From the NCBI GenBank assembly GCA_019636285.1, contig JAHBXV010000005.1, forward strand, positions 140,218 through 204,217: a stretch of 64,000 nt of DNA, written 5' to 3'. Positions 1-9,176 of this stretch are shown here, one piece after another. The position numbers and the translations under genes were made by a program. Each line of letters starts with the position of its first letter. Position 1 is the stretch's first letter. Source of the DNA: Planctomycetaceae bacterium. GTDB taxonomy: Bacteria; Planctomycetota; Planctomycetia; Planctomycetales; Planctomycetaceae. The notes below the pieces were generated by a model. It saw only the letters and a program-made list of their open reading frames with translations. It searched no databases and was not told the origin of the DNA.

Positions 1-1795
1 TCTGCACGGCGTCATCACCGCGTGCGATCAGCGTGAGGACGTGCTCGCCATCGCCGTGTTGTCGCGTGTCCCAGCGGAGCGGCTCCTTCGCGGGGACCGA
101 CGCCGCCCGTCGGCCGTCGACATAGAGCTCCCACTCGGCGGGGGCAATGCCATCGCTCGACTCAGTTTTTGGCTTCAGAACCACATCACCCGAAAGTGGT
201 TGATCCGGCACCAGTCCCTGAGACTTCAACGAGAAATCTCGCCGCCAGGGCTGGGCCAGTGGATCTCCGACGACCAAAAGCTGATAGGGACCGGTCACGG
301 ACTGATAGTATGCCTCCACGAGCGTGCAGCCACTTGCATAATGAACGTGCAGGAACGGCGATGGAAACTTGGCCTGAATCGCGTAGGGTTCGGTCACCGT
401 CCCCGAGGAACCAGCGGCCCCGTTTCTGAGGAACTCCGTCAGCGGAGTTTGCCCGGCATCCTTCGACATTGCTCCGCCAAAGCTCGTAAGGTGCTCGACA
501 ATCGCCCCCGGCAGAATTGTGCTCTGGCTACCCGCCCAGTCAAAGTCGGCTGCCCCGATGACGGCCCCCGCTACGTCATTCTTCTCGCGGGGCAGAATCC
601 CATCTTCGACAATCGCCCGGACACCCATCGCTTCCAACTGGCGGGCCGCATTGCGAAAGGCCCATTCACGGGTCGTCGATCGAACGTCGCCGTTCTTCTC
701 GAAGTAGATCGTCCCCGGCGGTCGTGAACCATCCGCTGCGACAGCGCGGCGAAGACTGGTAACGGCCTCATCCACGCTCGTTCCACGGCCGGTCGTGCAG
801 GCGAGAACTGTTGACAGCAGGTAACGGGGAGCCCGCGCGTCCACCGTCGACATTCCATTCGGCAGCCATCCCTGCGTCGAACGAAACCCGACCGCCGGTT
901 GCGCGTCGAAATCGATCGACTTCATCTCCTCGACCAGCGTCTTAAAGTCGTCTCGCTCACGTAGGATTTTCAGATCGTCATCGCGAAGCGTCTGCTGGAC
1001 GTCCCACCAGCCTGAATTCACGGCCGCCTGCAGCGCTTCGATGGCCGCATCGGGTTGATCGGCTTGCGCCAATAAGCAGGCCCGGTTGTAGTGCAAGTCA
1101 CTGGAGTGGGGATGCCGCTGCTGCAACTCGTCCAAAACGTCGACGGCTTCTTGCATGCGGACAGCCGTTTGTGTGGTTTCTTGCTCCGACGGTTGTTCGC
1201 CGTCCTTGCGTTGCCGAATGGCCCGCTGGTGCAGTTGCAGCATCATGAGAACACTTGCGTACCGCTGCTGATCGTTGCTGTTCCACGGCTCGTCCCTGGG
1301 AGCATTCACGATCCGCCGGGCATACCAGTTACTGTTCAGATCGAGATAACGAATGTCCTTCGCCAGCACGGCCTGATGCAAAAACGTCAGGCCGTTCACC
1401 GACGCCGTGGGCGTGAAGATTTTCGGGAGCTTCCGCTCACCGATGTCGCTACGAACATCAATCGCCGTCGGAATCTCCGCTGAGTAGGCAATGACCGCTA
1501 TCTGCGGCATCAGCCGCGCGTCGGTGAGCATCTTGAACACCGGCTCCAGCACTCGCTCGCGAAACTCGTCGACCGGGATCGTCTCGGTGTTCGACAGCCC
1601 GTGAATCGTCACGATGTTGCCGGCGGGAACTCCCCTCAAGCTTGCATATTCCGCCGCGATCGTTTTCGAAGCCTCGCTCTCACCATTGACGACGATGGCA
1701 ACGTTTTCGGGTGCCACGCCGCCATGCAATCCGCCGACGCATGTGACCTCGACGAGAATCGACAAGAGCGCGCGGAGAGACAGCGTCCCGTTCAT
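1..1795 (-). CDS. TIGR03790 family exported protein (C-terminus beyond window)
   Basis: The frame is open from an ATG at 1795 to the left edge, about 598 codons, so the C-terminal end is missing. After a short hydrophobic leader the protein opens with PENVAIVVNGES. Further in it has SSGTVTEPYAIQ and YYQSVTGPYQLLVVGD. These segments are typical of the TIGR03790 family, a mainly planctomycete group of exported proteins with no assigned function. The gene begins 51 bases after the stop of a DUF1501 gene on the same strand and probably shares its transcript. The last visible part (EWELYVDGRRAA) looks like the start of a beta-sandwich domain, which is an inference. No catalytic motif is recognised. 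Confidence 0.85.
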   Translation of the reverse strand, partial: MNGTLSLRALLSILVEVTCVGGLHGGVAPENVAIVVNGESEASKTIAAEYASLRGVPAGNIVTIHGLSNTETIPVDEFRERVLEPVFKMLTDARLMPQIAVIAYSAEIPTAIDVRSDIGERKLPKIFTPTASVNGLTFLHQAVLAKDIRYLDLNSNWYARRIVNAPRDEPWNSNDQQRYASVLMMLQLHQRAIRQRKDGEQPSEQETTQTAVRMQEAVDVLDELQQRHPHSSDLHYNRACLLAQADQPDAAIEALQAAVNSGWWDVQQTLRDDDLKILRERDDFKTLVEEMKSIDFDAQPAVGFRSTQGWLPNGMSTVDARAPRYLLSTVLACTTGRGTSVDEAVTSLRRAVAADGSRPPGTIYFEKNGDVRSTTREWAFRNAARQLEAMGVRAIVEDGILPREKNDVAGAVIGAADFDWAGSQSTILPGAIVEHLTSFGGAMSKDAGQTPLTEFLRNGAAGSSGTVTEPYAIQAKFPSPFLHVHYASGCTLVEAYYQSVTGPYQLLVVGDPLAQPWRRDFSLKSQGLVPDQPLSGDVVLKPKTESSDGIAPAEWELYVDGRRAASVPAKEPLRWDTRQHGDGEHVLTLIARGDDAVQ

Positions 1796-1846
1796 GGGTC
1801 ACCAAAGACAGAGGAAAGTGATGATGTCGCGTAGTCCGCGGGCCGC

Positions 1847-3205
1847 TCAAATCAGCTCGCGGACCGGATCGCGGTGATCGACCAGATACTGCGGACGGCC
1901 GGCCTGATCGGGAATGGTCGCGTTGCCGACGTCGATCCCGAGGCGGTGATAGAGCGTCGCGAAGACTTCCTGGTAATGGACCGGCCGGTCCTGCGGGACT
2001 TCGCCGAGGCGATTCGTCGACCCGATGACCTGTCCGGTCCGCATGCCTCCACCCGCCATCAGGCAACATGAAACCTGCGGCCAGTGGTCGCGTCCGCCGT
2101 CCTTATTGATCCGCGGCGTCCGGCCGAACTCGCCCCACGCGATCACGCTCACGTCCTGGTCGAGACCGCGCTGGTGCAAGTCTTCGACGAGCGCGGTGAT
2201 CCCCTGATCGAGCTTGTCCAGTTGGGTCGGCAGCCGTTCGAAGTTGCCGCCATGGCGATCCCAACTGCCGAACGACAGCGTCACGCACCGCACTCCCGCT
2301 TCGACGAGGCGGCGAGCCATCAGGAACTGATCCATCCAGTGCGGACCGGCATCTTCCCCGAACGCCGGGTCGGCGCTGCCCCGTCCGTACCGATCGCGGA
2401 TGGCGGCGTCTTCCTTTTCGAGATCCAGCGCTTCGACCAGTTTGCTCGACGTCAGCACATCAAACGCTTTCCCGGTCAGCGAGTCGACTCCGCGATAAAG
2501 CTCCTGCTGATCGACTTCCCGGCGAAACCGGTCAAAGCTGGCGAGTAGCTCTCGGCGATCGCGCAGCTTGTCGAGCGTGATCCCGTTCAGCCGCATGTTG
2601 GCCATTCTCTCGCCATCGGGCTGGAACGGTGCATGGGCGGCCCCCAGAAAGCCAGGCTCGCCCGGATTGCAGTAGGGGTCGTGGCGAGTCTTGATCGTCA
2701 GTCCGACGAAGGGCGGCACCGCCGGATCGACCGGTCCCTGCAATCGGGAGACAGCCGAGCCCAGCGAAGGGTGATTGTCCTGCCGCCCTCGCGCGCCGAT
2801 CGGGTAACCGCTCAGGCACAAGTCGGATGCGTGCTGGTCGGGGCAGCCATAGAGCGAACGGATGATGGCGAACTTGTCCATCATCTTCGCCAGCCGCGGC
2901 ATGTGCTCGCAGATTTCGATCCCGGGAACATTCGTCGCGATGGGCCGGAACGAACCCCGGATTTCGGCGGGGGCTTCCATCTTCAGGTCGTACATGTCCT
3001 GGTGGGACGGCCCGCCGGACAGGTAGATCATGATGACGGCTTTGTGCGATCGCGAACGCCCCGGCGTCAGCGGAGCCGACGCTTCCGCGCGCAACAACTG
3101 CGGTAGCGAAAGTCCGCCCAACGCCAGGCCGCCAATCTTGAGGAAATGCCGTCGCGAGTGACCATCACAGTGCGTGGCGGGAACGCGTCCGAGGAGATCG
3201 AGCAT
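1847..3205 (-). CDS. DUF1501 domain protein, Tat-exported
   Basis: This 452-residue protein has a twin-arginine signal near residues 18-40 (SRRHFLKIGGLALGG), so it is probably exported folded. The core has the DUF1501 hallmarks: IYLSGGPSHQDMYDLK near residue 60, and AWGEFGRTPRIN followed by GGRDHWP near residues 355-378. DUF1501 has an alkaline phosphatase/sulfatase-like fold, but its reaction is not known. The ATG at 3205 is preferred because it keeps the Tat signal and has a GGTGAG just upstream. It is the second DUF1501 copy of the 13-kb minus-strand run and is followed closely by the TIGR03790 gene. DUF1501 genes usually sit beside DUF1549/DUF1553 cytochromes, as here. Confidence 0.92.
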   Translation of the reverse strand: MLDLLGRVPATHCDGHSRRHFLKIGGLALGGLSLPQLLRAEASAPLTPGRSRSHKAVIMIYLSGGPSHQDMYDLKMEAPAEIRGSFRPIATNVPGIEICEHMPRLAKMMDKFAIIRSLYGCPDQHASDLCLSGYPIGARGRQDNHPSLGSAVSRLQGPVDPAVPPFVGLTIKTRHDPYCNPGEPGFLGAAHAPFQPDGERMANMRLNGITLDKLRDRRELLASFDRFRREVDQQELYRGVDSLTGKAFDVLTSSKLVEALDLEKEDAAIRDRYGRGSADPAFGEDAGPHWMDQFLMARRLVEAGVRCVTLSFGSWDRHGGNFERLPTQLDKLDQGITALVEDLHQRGLDQDVSVIAWGEFGRTPRINKDGGRDHWPQVSCCLMAGGGMRTGQVIGSTNRLGEVPQDRPVHYQEVFATLYHRLGIDVGNATIPDQAGRPQYLVDHRDPVRELI

Positions 3206-3598
3206 GGCGGGCTCACCGGGGAGAGACGGAGGTTGGGGGTCTCGCGACAGCGCGTTGCGCAGCCGCTGGAAGCGATCGAAAGGCAGGAAAAAGAAGCGGC
3301 AGGGTGGACGGAACCAGATCCCGGAGAAGCTCGCGATTAGCAGACGATCGGTCGGCGCGGAATGCCGCCGCGCGACGTCGATCGAGTGGGCCGTAAGGCC
3401 GAGGCATGAGCGGACTCCTCTTTAATGGAGCCCTAGTCTCACACAACGCGACGGATCAATCCAGATCCATGCGATTTTTTGCGTTTCGGGCGTCACCAGC
3501 TTTCACCGGTTGCCGTTCGCAATCGCCAATGGCAAAAGAGGTTACAGCAGACCAATCCATCGCGAGTCGTAACCGCAACGTTCCCTGGAGAACGGCTG
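3206..3598. other. 393-bp intergenic gap inside the minus-strand cluster
   Basis: I see no convincing gene. A 77-codon minus-strand frame at 3213-3446 is very arginine-rich, has no family resemblance and looks like chance in GC-rich DNA. The gap is the largest within the first cluster, so it may carry a separate promoter for the DUF1501-TIGR03790 pair, though I could not identify a clear -10/-35. Confidence 0.5.
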
Positions 3599-4831
3599 CT
3601 ACTGTTCGCGGATGGCAATCACATCCTGCTCGCTGCGGATATACAGCGTGCCGTCAACGATCGCGGGCGTGGTCTGAATCAGCACATCGCCCAGTTCGTT
3701 GCGAGCCAGTTCCTGGAAGTCGGGTCCATTCGCGATCACCGTGCAGGCTCCGGAATCTTCAAAGATGTAAATCCGGTCGCCGGCCGCCACGGGCGAACTG
3801 TAGACCTTTCCGAACCGCCGCTCGGTCAGCAGAACCTTCCCCGTCGCCGGTTCGATGCAGGTGTAAATTCCCTGATCGTTGGCAATGTGCAGATAGTCGC
3901 CGAAGAGGACGGGCGAAGGGACATACGGCATCGAGCGATCCGACTTCCACGCCAGGTCGGAGTACTTCAGTTTGCCAGTCTTCCCGAGCGGAATCGCATA
4001 GCCCGATTTGGAGGGCGAACCGCCAAAGCTGAAAACCAGCCCATGGCCAACGGAGGGAGTGCAGACAAACTTCTGACTCGGCCCGTCGGTGCTCCAGATC
4101 AGCTTTCCCGTCGCCGGGTCGAGCCCGACCGTTTCGCTCGATCCGGAAAGAATCAGTTGCTCTTGTCCGTTATGCTCGATCAACACGGGCGTCGAGAAGG
4201 ATCGCAGGTTTGTCGCCGGTCGATACCGCCAGACTTCCTTGCCGGTCTCGGGGTCGAGCGTGACCACAAACGAGTTGTCCCCATCCTGCTGGCCGTTGAT
4301 GACGAGGCCATAGTCCGTCAAGACAGGGCTCGCGGCGAAGCCATGCTGCGAATAATAGGTTCCCGGCTCGACACGCCAGGCGACTTCGCCATTCAGATCG
4401 ACGGCGACGACCGTCATGGCGGTATCATCCACAAAGACCGCGTAGACCCGCTTGCCGTCGGTGACGGGGGTGCTGGAAGCGGTCGTATTTTGACGATGGG
4501 CCTGCCCGGCCGGCCCAGTGTGGACAACCGCGTTCCACAACACGCGGCCGTTGCCCGCATCCAGTGCGATCACCCGCCGGGAGAGATCTTCCTCGACGCC
4601 GCTCGTGACATACACCCGTCCCGCGGAAACGATCGGCGACGATCGCCCGATTCCCGGGATCGGCGTCCGCCAGGCAATGTTCTTATCTGGTCCCCAGGTC
4701 AACGGACCAACGTCGGCAGTCGTTCCATCGCCATGAGGTCCGCGCCAACCGGGCCAGTCTTCGGCCATCGCCGTCGGGACGAGGAGTGCGAGCAGGGAAA
4801 ATGTCAGAAGCGACCGTCGGCACGTGGCCAT
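3599..4831 (-). CDS. PQQ-like beta-propeller protein, exported
   Basis: The 410-residue protein starts with a signal peptide (MATCRRSLLTFSLLALLVPTAMA) and continues with WPGWRGPHGDG, the usual entry to planctomycete PQQ-like propellers. Successive blades repeat the pattern of an aromatic segment, then SSP, then a GRVYV-like strand (for example IGRSSPIVSAGRVYVTSG and VYSSPVAAGDRIYIFEDSG). The family relates to BamB and PQQ-dependent dehydrogenases, but no heme motif or dehydrogenase catalytic residues are visible, so a binding or scaffolding role is more likely than catalysis. It sits 61 bases downstream of the cytochrome-WD40 gene on the same strand. Confidence 0.9.
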   Translation of the reverse strand: MATCRRSLLTFSLLALLVPTAMAEDWPGWRGPHGDGTTADVGPLTWGPDKNIAWRTPIPGIGRSSPIVSAGRVYVTSGVEEDLSRRVIALDAGNGRVLWNAVVHTGPAGQAHRQNTTASSTPVTDGKRVYAVFVDDTAMTVVAVDLNGEVAWRVEPGTYYSQHGFAASPVLTDYGLVINGQQDGDNSFVVTLDPETGKEVWRYRPATNLRSFSTPVLIEHNGQEQLILSGSSETVGLDPATGKLIWSTDGPSQKFVCTPSVGHGLVFSFGGSPSKSGYAIPLGKTGKLKYSDLAWKSDRSMPYVPSPVLFGDYLHIANDQGIYTCIEPATGKVLLTERRFGKVYSSPVAAGDRIYIFEDSGACTVIANGPDFQELARNELGDVLIQTTPAIVDGTLYIRSEQDVIAIREQ

Positions 4832-4892
4832 AAACCCATCCTCGATGCGGCGTCCACTCTCTTGATTCGTGTGGTCGATTGTGTTCGACCGA

Positions 4893-6473
4893 TCAGCGCG
4901 ATTGCTCGGCAGCTATCTTCTTAAGCCGCGCGGCGGTTTCCTTCAATCGCGAGACGGCTTCTTCCGCCGTCGCGATGGCTTTTTCCGCGTCGACAATCGC
5001 CTGCAACAGTTCGCCCTGGTTTGTCGTCACGCTCACCGTGGGCAGCACAATCTTGGGCGGTTTGGCCCGCTCGCGACGCGGCCAATCAGCCACTTTCGCG
5101 ACGGCCGTACTCGCAATTGGCAACGGAATCTCGCCGACAATTGTCGCGCCTTGGCCTGAGTAGACGCGCAGAGCCCCTAACGCGTCGGCTGTCAGTAACT
5201 GATCGGACTCGCCCAGGAAGCGAACATGCGCGGCTTCGTCGGAAAGTTTCGCGCGTTCGCCGATCTCGCCGGAACGAGACAGAATGGCGGTCGTTCCCGA
5301 TCGTCCCGCGACCGCGATCCGGCCATCGGCATGCCAGTCTGCATCCAGCAGGCCGCCAAGTCCCGGCTTCAGTTCGACCCGTTGTTCGCCACGATGCATG
5401 TCCCAGATTCGAATAGATCCATCATCGCTGGCCGACAGGAGTTCATCAGCACTCGGCGACCAGATCACCCGATGAATGGGCCCCGTGTGTCCCCGCAGCG
5501 TCCAGAACTCTTTTCCCGTCCGCGTTTCCCAGACGCGCACGCCCCCGAATCGATCGCCCCCGGCGACCAGGAGTCCATCCGGACTGAACGCGGTGGAGAG
5601 AACCCAGTCGGTGGGCCCCGTCAATCGGTGGTGCTCGCGACCATGTTCCAGGTCGTGCAGCGCGACCGTCTTCCCAGGTCCGCCGAGCGCCAGCCAACGC
5701 CCGTCGCCGCTCACGTCGACAGTCAGCACGGCATCACCGGGTTCTTCTATTGCAACAAGCCGCTCACCCGTTTCGGCATCGAAGATGACCGCCAGGCCGC
5801 TTTCACCCGCGAGGCCGCCGCCCACCACGAGCTTCTTGCCGTCGGCTGAAAACGTCAGCGCACAGATCTCTCCTTCGGGGAAGGGAAATGCCCGAACCGG
5901 CCGTAGTGGAGAGCCCTCGAACACAATCACCTGTTGACGTCCGGGAATCGCCAGCCGTTGTCCATTACGACTGATCGCAAGGTCCGCAAGGGCCGTCGGA
6001 CGTGGCCACTCTTCAATCGGGACAATCTTCGGCAGGGATTTGCCCGCGACGGGCATCGGGGACGATGGCGCGGGAGAGTCCTGTTCGAGCGAAGCAATCC
6101 AGTCATGGATGATCTTCAGCTCGCGCTCGGGGATTCTGGGCTGACCTGGCGGCATCCGCGGCGTTTCGAGGTGGGCAGTCAGTGTATACAAGAGACTCGC
6201 TTCGGGTTCGCCGCGAACCAACACCGGACCCGATGTGGAACCTGCCGCAATCGCCGCTTCGCTGCGAAGATCGAGGCCGCCGCGAAGTTCGCCACGGCCA
6301 TGGCATGTGACGCAGCGCTTGGCAATGACCTCCCGCACCTTTTCAAATGCCATCGCCGAATCGGTCGCCTGCGCGAAGACGTTCGGACCCGACACGACGG
6401 CAACCAGCAGCGACGCGAATCTCGCAAACAGGTGCCGCCCGGCACAGACACAACCTCGATCCGCGAAACTCAT
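4893..6473 (-). CDS. Cytochrome c domain plus WD40 propeller protein
   Basis: This 526-residue exported protein has a leader up to about residue 35, then a planctomycete-type cytochrome domain with the heme motif CVTCH at residues 54-58 and the RMPPGQP segment near residue 107 that could supply the distal methionine. A WD40 region follows from about residue 150 to 430, the clearest repeat being FWTLRGHTGPIHRVIWSP followed by IRIWD. The last 45 residues are a predicted coiled coil rich in A, E and K. This architecture is common in Planctomycetes beside DUF1549/DUF1553 genes; electron transfer plus protein interaction is the reasonable role, with partners unknown. Confidence 0.9.
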   Translation of the reverse strand: MSFADRGCVCAGRHLFARFASLLVAVVSGPNVFAQATDSAMAFEKVREVIAKRCVTCHGRGELRGGLDLRSEAAIAAGSTSGPVLVRGEPEASLLYTLTAHLETPRMPPGQPRIPERELKIIHDWIASLEQDSPAPSSPMPVAGKSLPKIVPIEEWPRPTALADLAISRNGQRLAIPGRQQVIVFEGSPLRPVRAFPFPEGEICALTFSADGKKLVVGGGLAGESGLAVIFDAETGERLVAIEEPGDAVLTVDVSGDGRWLALGGPGKTVALHDLEHGREHHRLTGPTDWVLSTAFSPDGLLVAGGDRFGGVRVWETRTGKEFWTLRGHTGPIHRVIWSPSADELLSASDDGSIRIWDMHRGEQRVELKPGLGGLLDADWHADGRIAVAGRSGTTAILSRSGEIGERAKLSDEAAHVRFLGESDQLLTADALGALRVYSGQGATIVGEIPLPIASTAVAKVADWPRRERAKPPKIVLPTVSVTTNQGELLQAIVDAEKAIATAEEAVSRLKETAARLKKIAAEQSR

Positions 6474-6541
6474 TCATCCACCCTCTGCAATTGAATCACC
6501 GTCGGCTGCGACTACGTCCGCAAACACTCTTTCGTGTGCCT

Positions 6542-6596
6542 CTGGCTCTGCCAGTGTGCCTTTAGCTGTCCTTAAGACTTGCACTGGCAGAGCCAG
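6542..6596. repeat. 15-bp perfect inverted repeat (hairpin)
   Basis: CTGGCTCTGCCAGTG at 6542-6556 is exactly complementary to CACTGGCAGAGCCAG at 6582-6596, with a 25-base loop. Each arm is also internally near-palindromic (CTGGCAGAGCCAG). It lies between the DUF1549/DUF1553 stop and the next gene on the minus strand. There is no T-run after it, so a simple rho-independent terminator is unlikely; a REP-like dispersed element or an mRNA stabiliser/processing hairpin fits better. Confidence 0.7.
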
Positions 6597-6638
6597 TGCA
6601 AACGGACGGAAATCCAGGCTAACTTTCCAACCACACTC

Positions 6639-9092
6639 TTAATGGTTAAACAGAAACTCGTTCGAATTCAGGATCGCCCAGAAGAGGTCGGTCAGAGCGG
6701 TTTCAACATTAGTTTCACCGCGCAGCCGTTGCGCAATCGCGGCTTGTTCCCGCTCCGTGGGCGTTCGACAGAGGCAACGCTCGTACAACTCCGCGGCAAT
6801 CGCTTCCGGCTTCTTCCCACTTGCCACCAGCCGCTGCACGACCCCGCCCTCCTGGATCTTTCCAGACGTCGTCTCGCCATTCAGCAAATGCAGCGATTGC
6901 GACAGCGTCGGGGCGGTGGAGACTTCGCACGAACAGGGGGTACTGCGGTCCGACCGGCCGAAGGTCGACAGGAAGTAGTTCGGAGTCGTTCCATCAATGA
7001 TATGGACGGCCCGGCTGCCGGGAGGAAGACCCTGCCATTCCTGATTGGCTTCGGTCACCTGATTAATGCAATCCAGCAGCACCTCCGCGCGAAGCCGGCG
7101 GATGCGGGCATGCGAGAAGTGCCGATTATCCCAGCGGTTTTCCGGCAGCAACTTCGACGACAGTTGATAGGTTTGCGACAGGCAGATTTCGCGAACCAGC
7201 GGTCGAATGTCAAAGTTCGAGTCGGCGACCCGATCGGCAATATGATCGAGCAGCCGCGGATTCGAGGGCGGATTGCTCACGCGGACATCGTCGACCGGCT
7301 CGACAATCCCAATGCCGAAGAAATGCGACCAGACCAGGTTCCCGATGTTTCGAGAAAATGCCTTGTTCTCACGCTCGGTCAGCCAGACCGAGAGAGGTTC
7401 CCGGCTGTCGGCTGATTCGGCGAGTTCCGGAATGTCACCCCCCAGAAACTTCGGAGAGACCGGCTGCTTCGTCACCGGATGAGTCATCTCGCCGGACGCC
7501 AGATTGAAGATGACCAATTCGCGTGGGTCGGCGGCCTGCTTGTAACCAACCTGGCTGAAGAACGCGGCGAATCCGTAGTAGTCGCTCATCGTCCAGCGAT
7601 CGAACGGGTGGTTATGGCATTGCGCGCATTGAATTCGCATCCCCAAAAACGCCTGGGCCACGTTCTCCGCCAGAAGCTGCGGCGTCGTCTCGGTCTGGTA
7701 GTAGTTCGTCGCGGGGTTTTCGAACGTGCTGCCGGTCGCGGGAATGAGTTCTTTCAGCACCTCGGCCACCGTCGCCCCCCCGCGAATTCGTTCGCGCAGC
7801 CACTGGTCATAGAGCCGCAGGGCCTTGGAACTCAGCCCGTTCGCCGAACGCATCTGGAGCAGTTCCGCCCACCGCATCACCCACAGGTCCAGAAACTCAG
7901 GACGGTTCACGAGTTCGTCGATCAGCTTCTCCCGCTTGGCGGCATCGGTGGACGCGACGAAGGCCCGTCGATCTTCAATGGTCGGCATCAGGCCAATCAG
8001 GTCGATCGTGGCGCGACGCAGGAACTCATCATCCGAGGCTGGCTCCGACGGCACCAGTCGCAGATTCTTCCAGTGAGCGAACGTGAGCTCGTCGATGCCA
8101 TTCGCGGGACTGATGTCGGGGAAAGGTATGGCCGTTTTTGGACGAACAATCAGCGACGTCCCCTGGCTGAATTCATCGAACCGGGCGGTGATGAACGCCG
8201 ATCCCGGCCCCGTGGCCGTCACGACGCCATCTTCGGTGACTGTCGCCACCGCGTCGTTATTGCTCATGAAGACCGCGAAGTCGGTCACATCACGATCGCT
8301 GCCGTCGCTGTAATGGGCCATCACCATGAGCAGTTGCTGGCTGCCTTCTTCCCCAAAGATGAGATCTTTAGGAAAGACTTCGATGCCGACGGGCAACGGC
8401 ATGTCGGCCGGATCAGCCGGGGCACCCGCCTCCAGCCAGTCCAGGAGAATGCGTTCATTGCGGCTGCCCGATTCAATGCGGGCACCACCCGTGTGGGGGA
8501 CGTTGCCGAGGGCCTTGTTCATAAGCAGGCAATCGGCGGGGGCCGCCAGATTAACTCGTCGGCCACCGAGCTCCCGCGTGATCCGGTGATAGTCACCCAG
8601 CGGATCATACCCGAACAGGCTGAGGCGGAAGCCATCTTTACCGGATGCGGCACCGTGGCACTTGCCCGAATTGCAGCCCGTCCGCGTCAGCACGGCGAGG
8701 ACATCGTTGCGGAACGTGACAGGCGCCGGAGCGGTCGCATTCTTGACGCGTACCACAATTGTGGTGGTCAGATCCCCATGCGCGACGACCACGCGTGTCT
8801 CTCCATCGGCCACGGGCTCAATGAGCCCCTCCCGAACCTGAATCAGTCCAGGTTGTTCGGGACGCAATTCGACCGTGGTCGAGACATCGGTCGTCGCGCC
8901 ATCGGTATCGCGGACAATCGCCGTGATCGCCTGCGAGTCGCGACTTGAATCGAGCGTGACGACTTCGGGCGAAACGACGAGCTGACGCGGCGTGCCGGTA
9001 GCAGGCTCGGCAGCCACCGCGAACCCGGTCAGGCTCAACGTGGCAAGAATGGCGCTGCTAAGTGTGCCGAGTAAGTAGGTTCTTACAGACAT
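6639..9092 (-). CDS. DUF1549/DUF1553 protein with cytochrome and Ig-like domains
   Basis: This protein has about 817 residues. The ATG at 9092 is preferred over 9131 because it opens a clean signal peptide (MSVRTYLLGTLSSAILATLS). Two Ig-like (BIG2-type) segments flank a cytochrome-like motif CNSGKCH, a CX4CH variant typical of this family, near residue 140. The DUF1549 part holds a second, canonical motif CAQCHNHPFDRW, and DUF1553 follows to the C-terminus, ending with the usual FWAILNSNEFLFNH. Function is unknown; exported multi-domain redox proteins of this kind are nearly always encoded with DUF1501 genes. It lies 84 bases downstream of the PPC-domain gene, suggesting co-transcription. Confidence 0.93.
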   Translation of the reverse strand: MSVRTYLLGTLSSAILATLSLTGFAVAAEPATGTPRQLVVSPEVVTLDSSRDSQAITAIVRDTDGATTDVSTTVELRPEQPGLIQVREGLIEPVADGETRVVVAHGDLTTTIVVRVKNATAPAPVTFRNDVLAVLTRTGCNSGKCHGAASGKDGFRLSLFGYDPLGDYHRITRELGGRRVNLAAPADCLLMNKALGNVPHTGGARIESGSRNERILLDWLEAGAPADPADMPLPVGIEVFPKDLIFGEEGSQQLLMVMAHYSDGSDRDVTDFAVFMSNNDAVATVTEDGVVTATGPGSAFITARFDEFSQGTSLIVRPKTAIPFPDISPANGIDELTFAHWKNLRLVPSEPASDDEFLRRATIDLIGLMPTIEDRRAFVASTDAAKREKLIDELVNRPEFLDLWVMRWAELLQMRSANGLSSKALRLYDQWLRERIRGGATVAEVLKELIPATGSTFENPATNYYQTETTPQLLAENVAQAFLGMRIQCAQCHNHPFDRWTMSDYYGFAAFFSQVGYKQAADPRELVIFNLASGEMTHPVTKQPVSPKFLGGDIPELAESADSREPLSVWLTERENKAFSRNIGNLVWSHFFGIGIVEPVDDVRVSNPPSNPRLLDHIADRVADSNFDIRPLVREICLSQTYQLSSKLLPENRWDNRHFSHARIRRLRAEVLLDCINQVTEANQEWQGLPPGSRAVHIIDGTTPNYFLSTFGRSDRSTPCSCEVSTAPTLSQSLHLLNGETTSGKIQEGGVVQRLVASGKKPEAIAAELYERCLCRTPTEREQAAIAQRLRGETNVETALTDLFWAILNSNEFLFNH

Positions 9093-9176
9093 TCGACCTG
9101 GTCCCCCTAGTGGCGTCCAGAATCGCAGCACTTTCGCGATTCAGACGGACCCGATTCGACCCATGAAAACAGACTG

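Noticed and set aside
3213..3446. 77-codon minus-strand frame upstream of the DUF1501 gene
   Set aside because: Arg/Ala/Pro-rich, no ribosome site of note, no family resemblance.
7479..8948. 489-codon plus-strand open frame
   Set aside because: Antisense to the DUF1549/DUF1553 gene, whose domains and heme motifs are clear. The antisense product resembles nothing.
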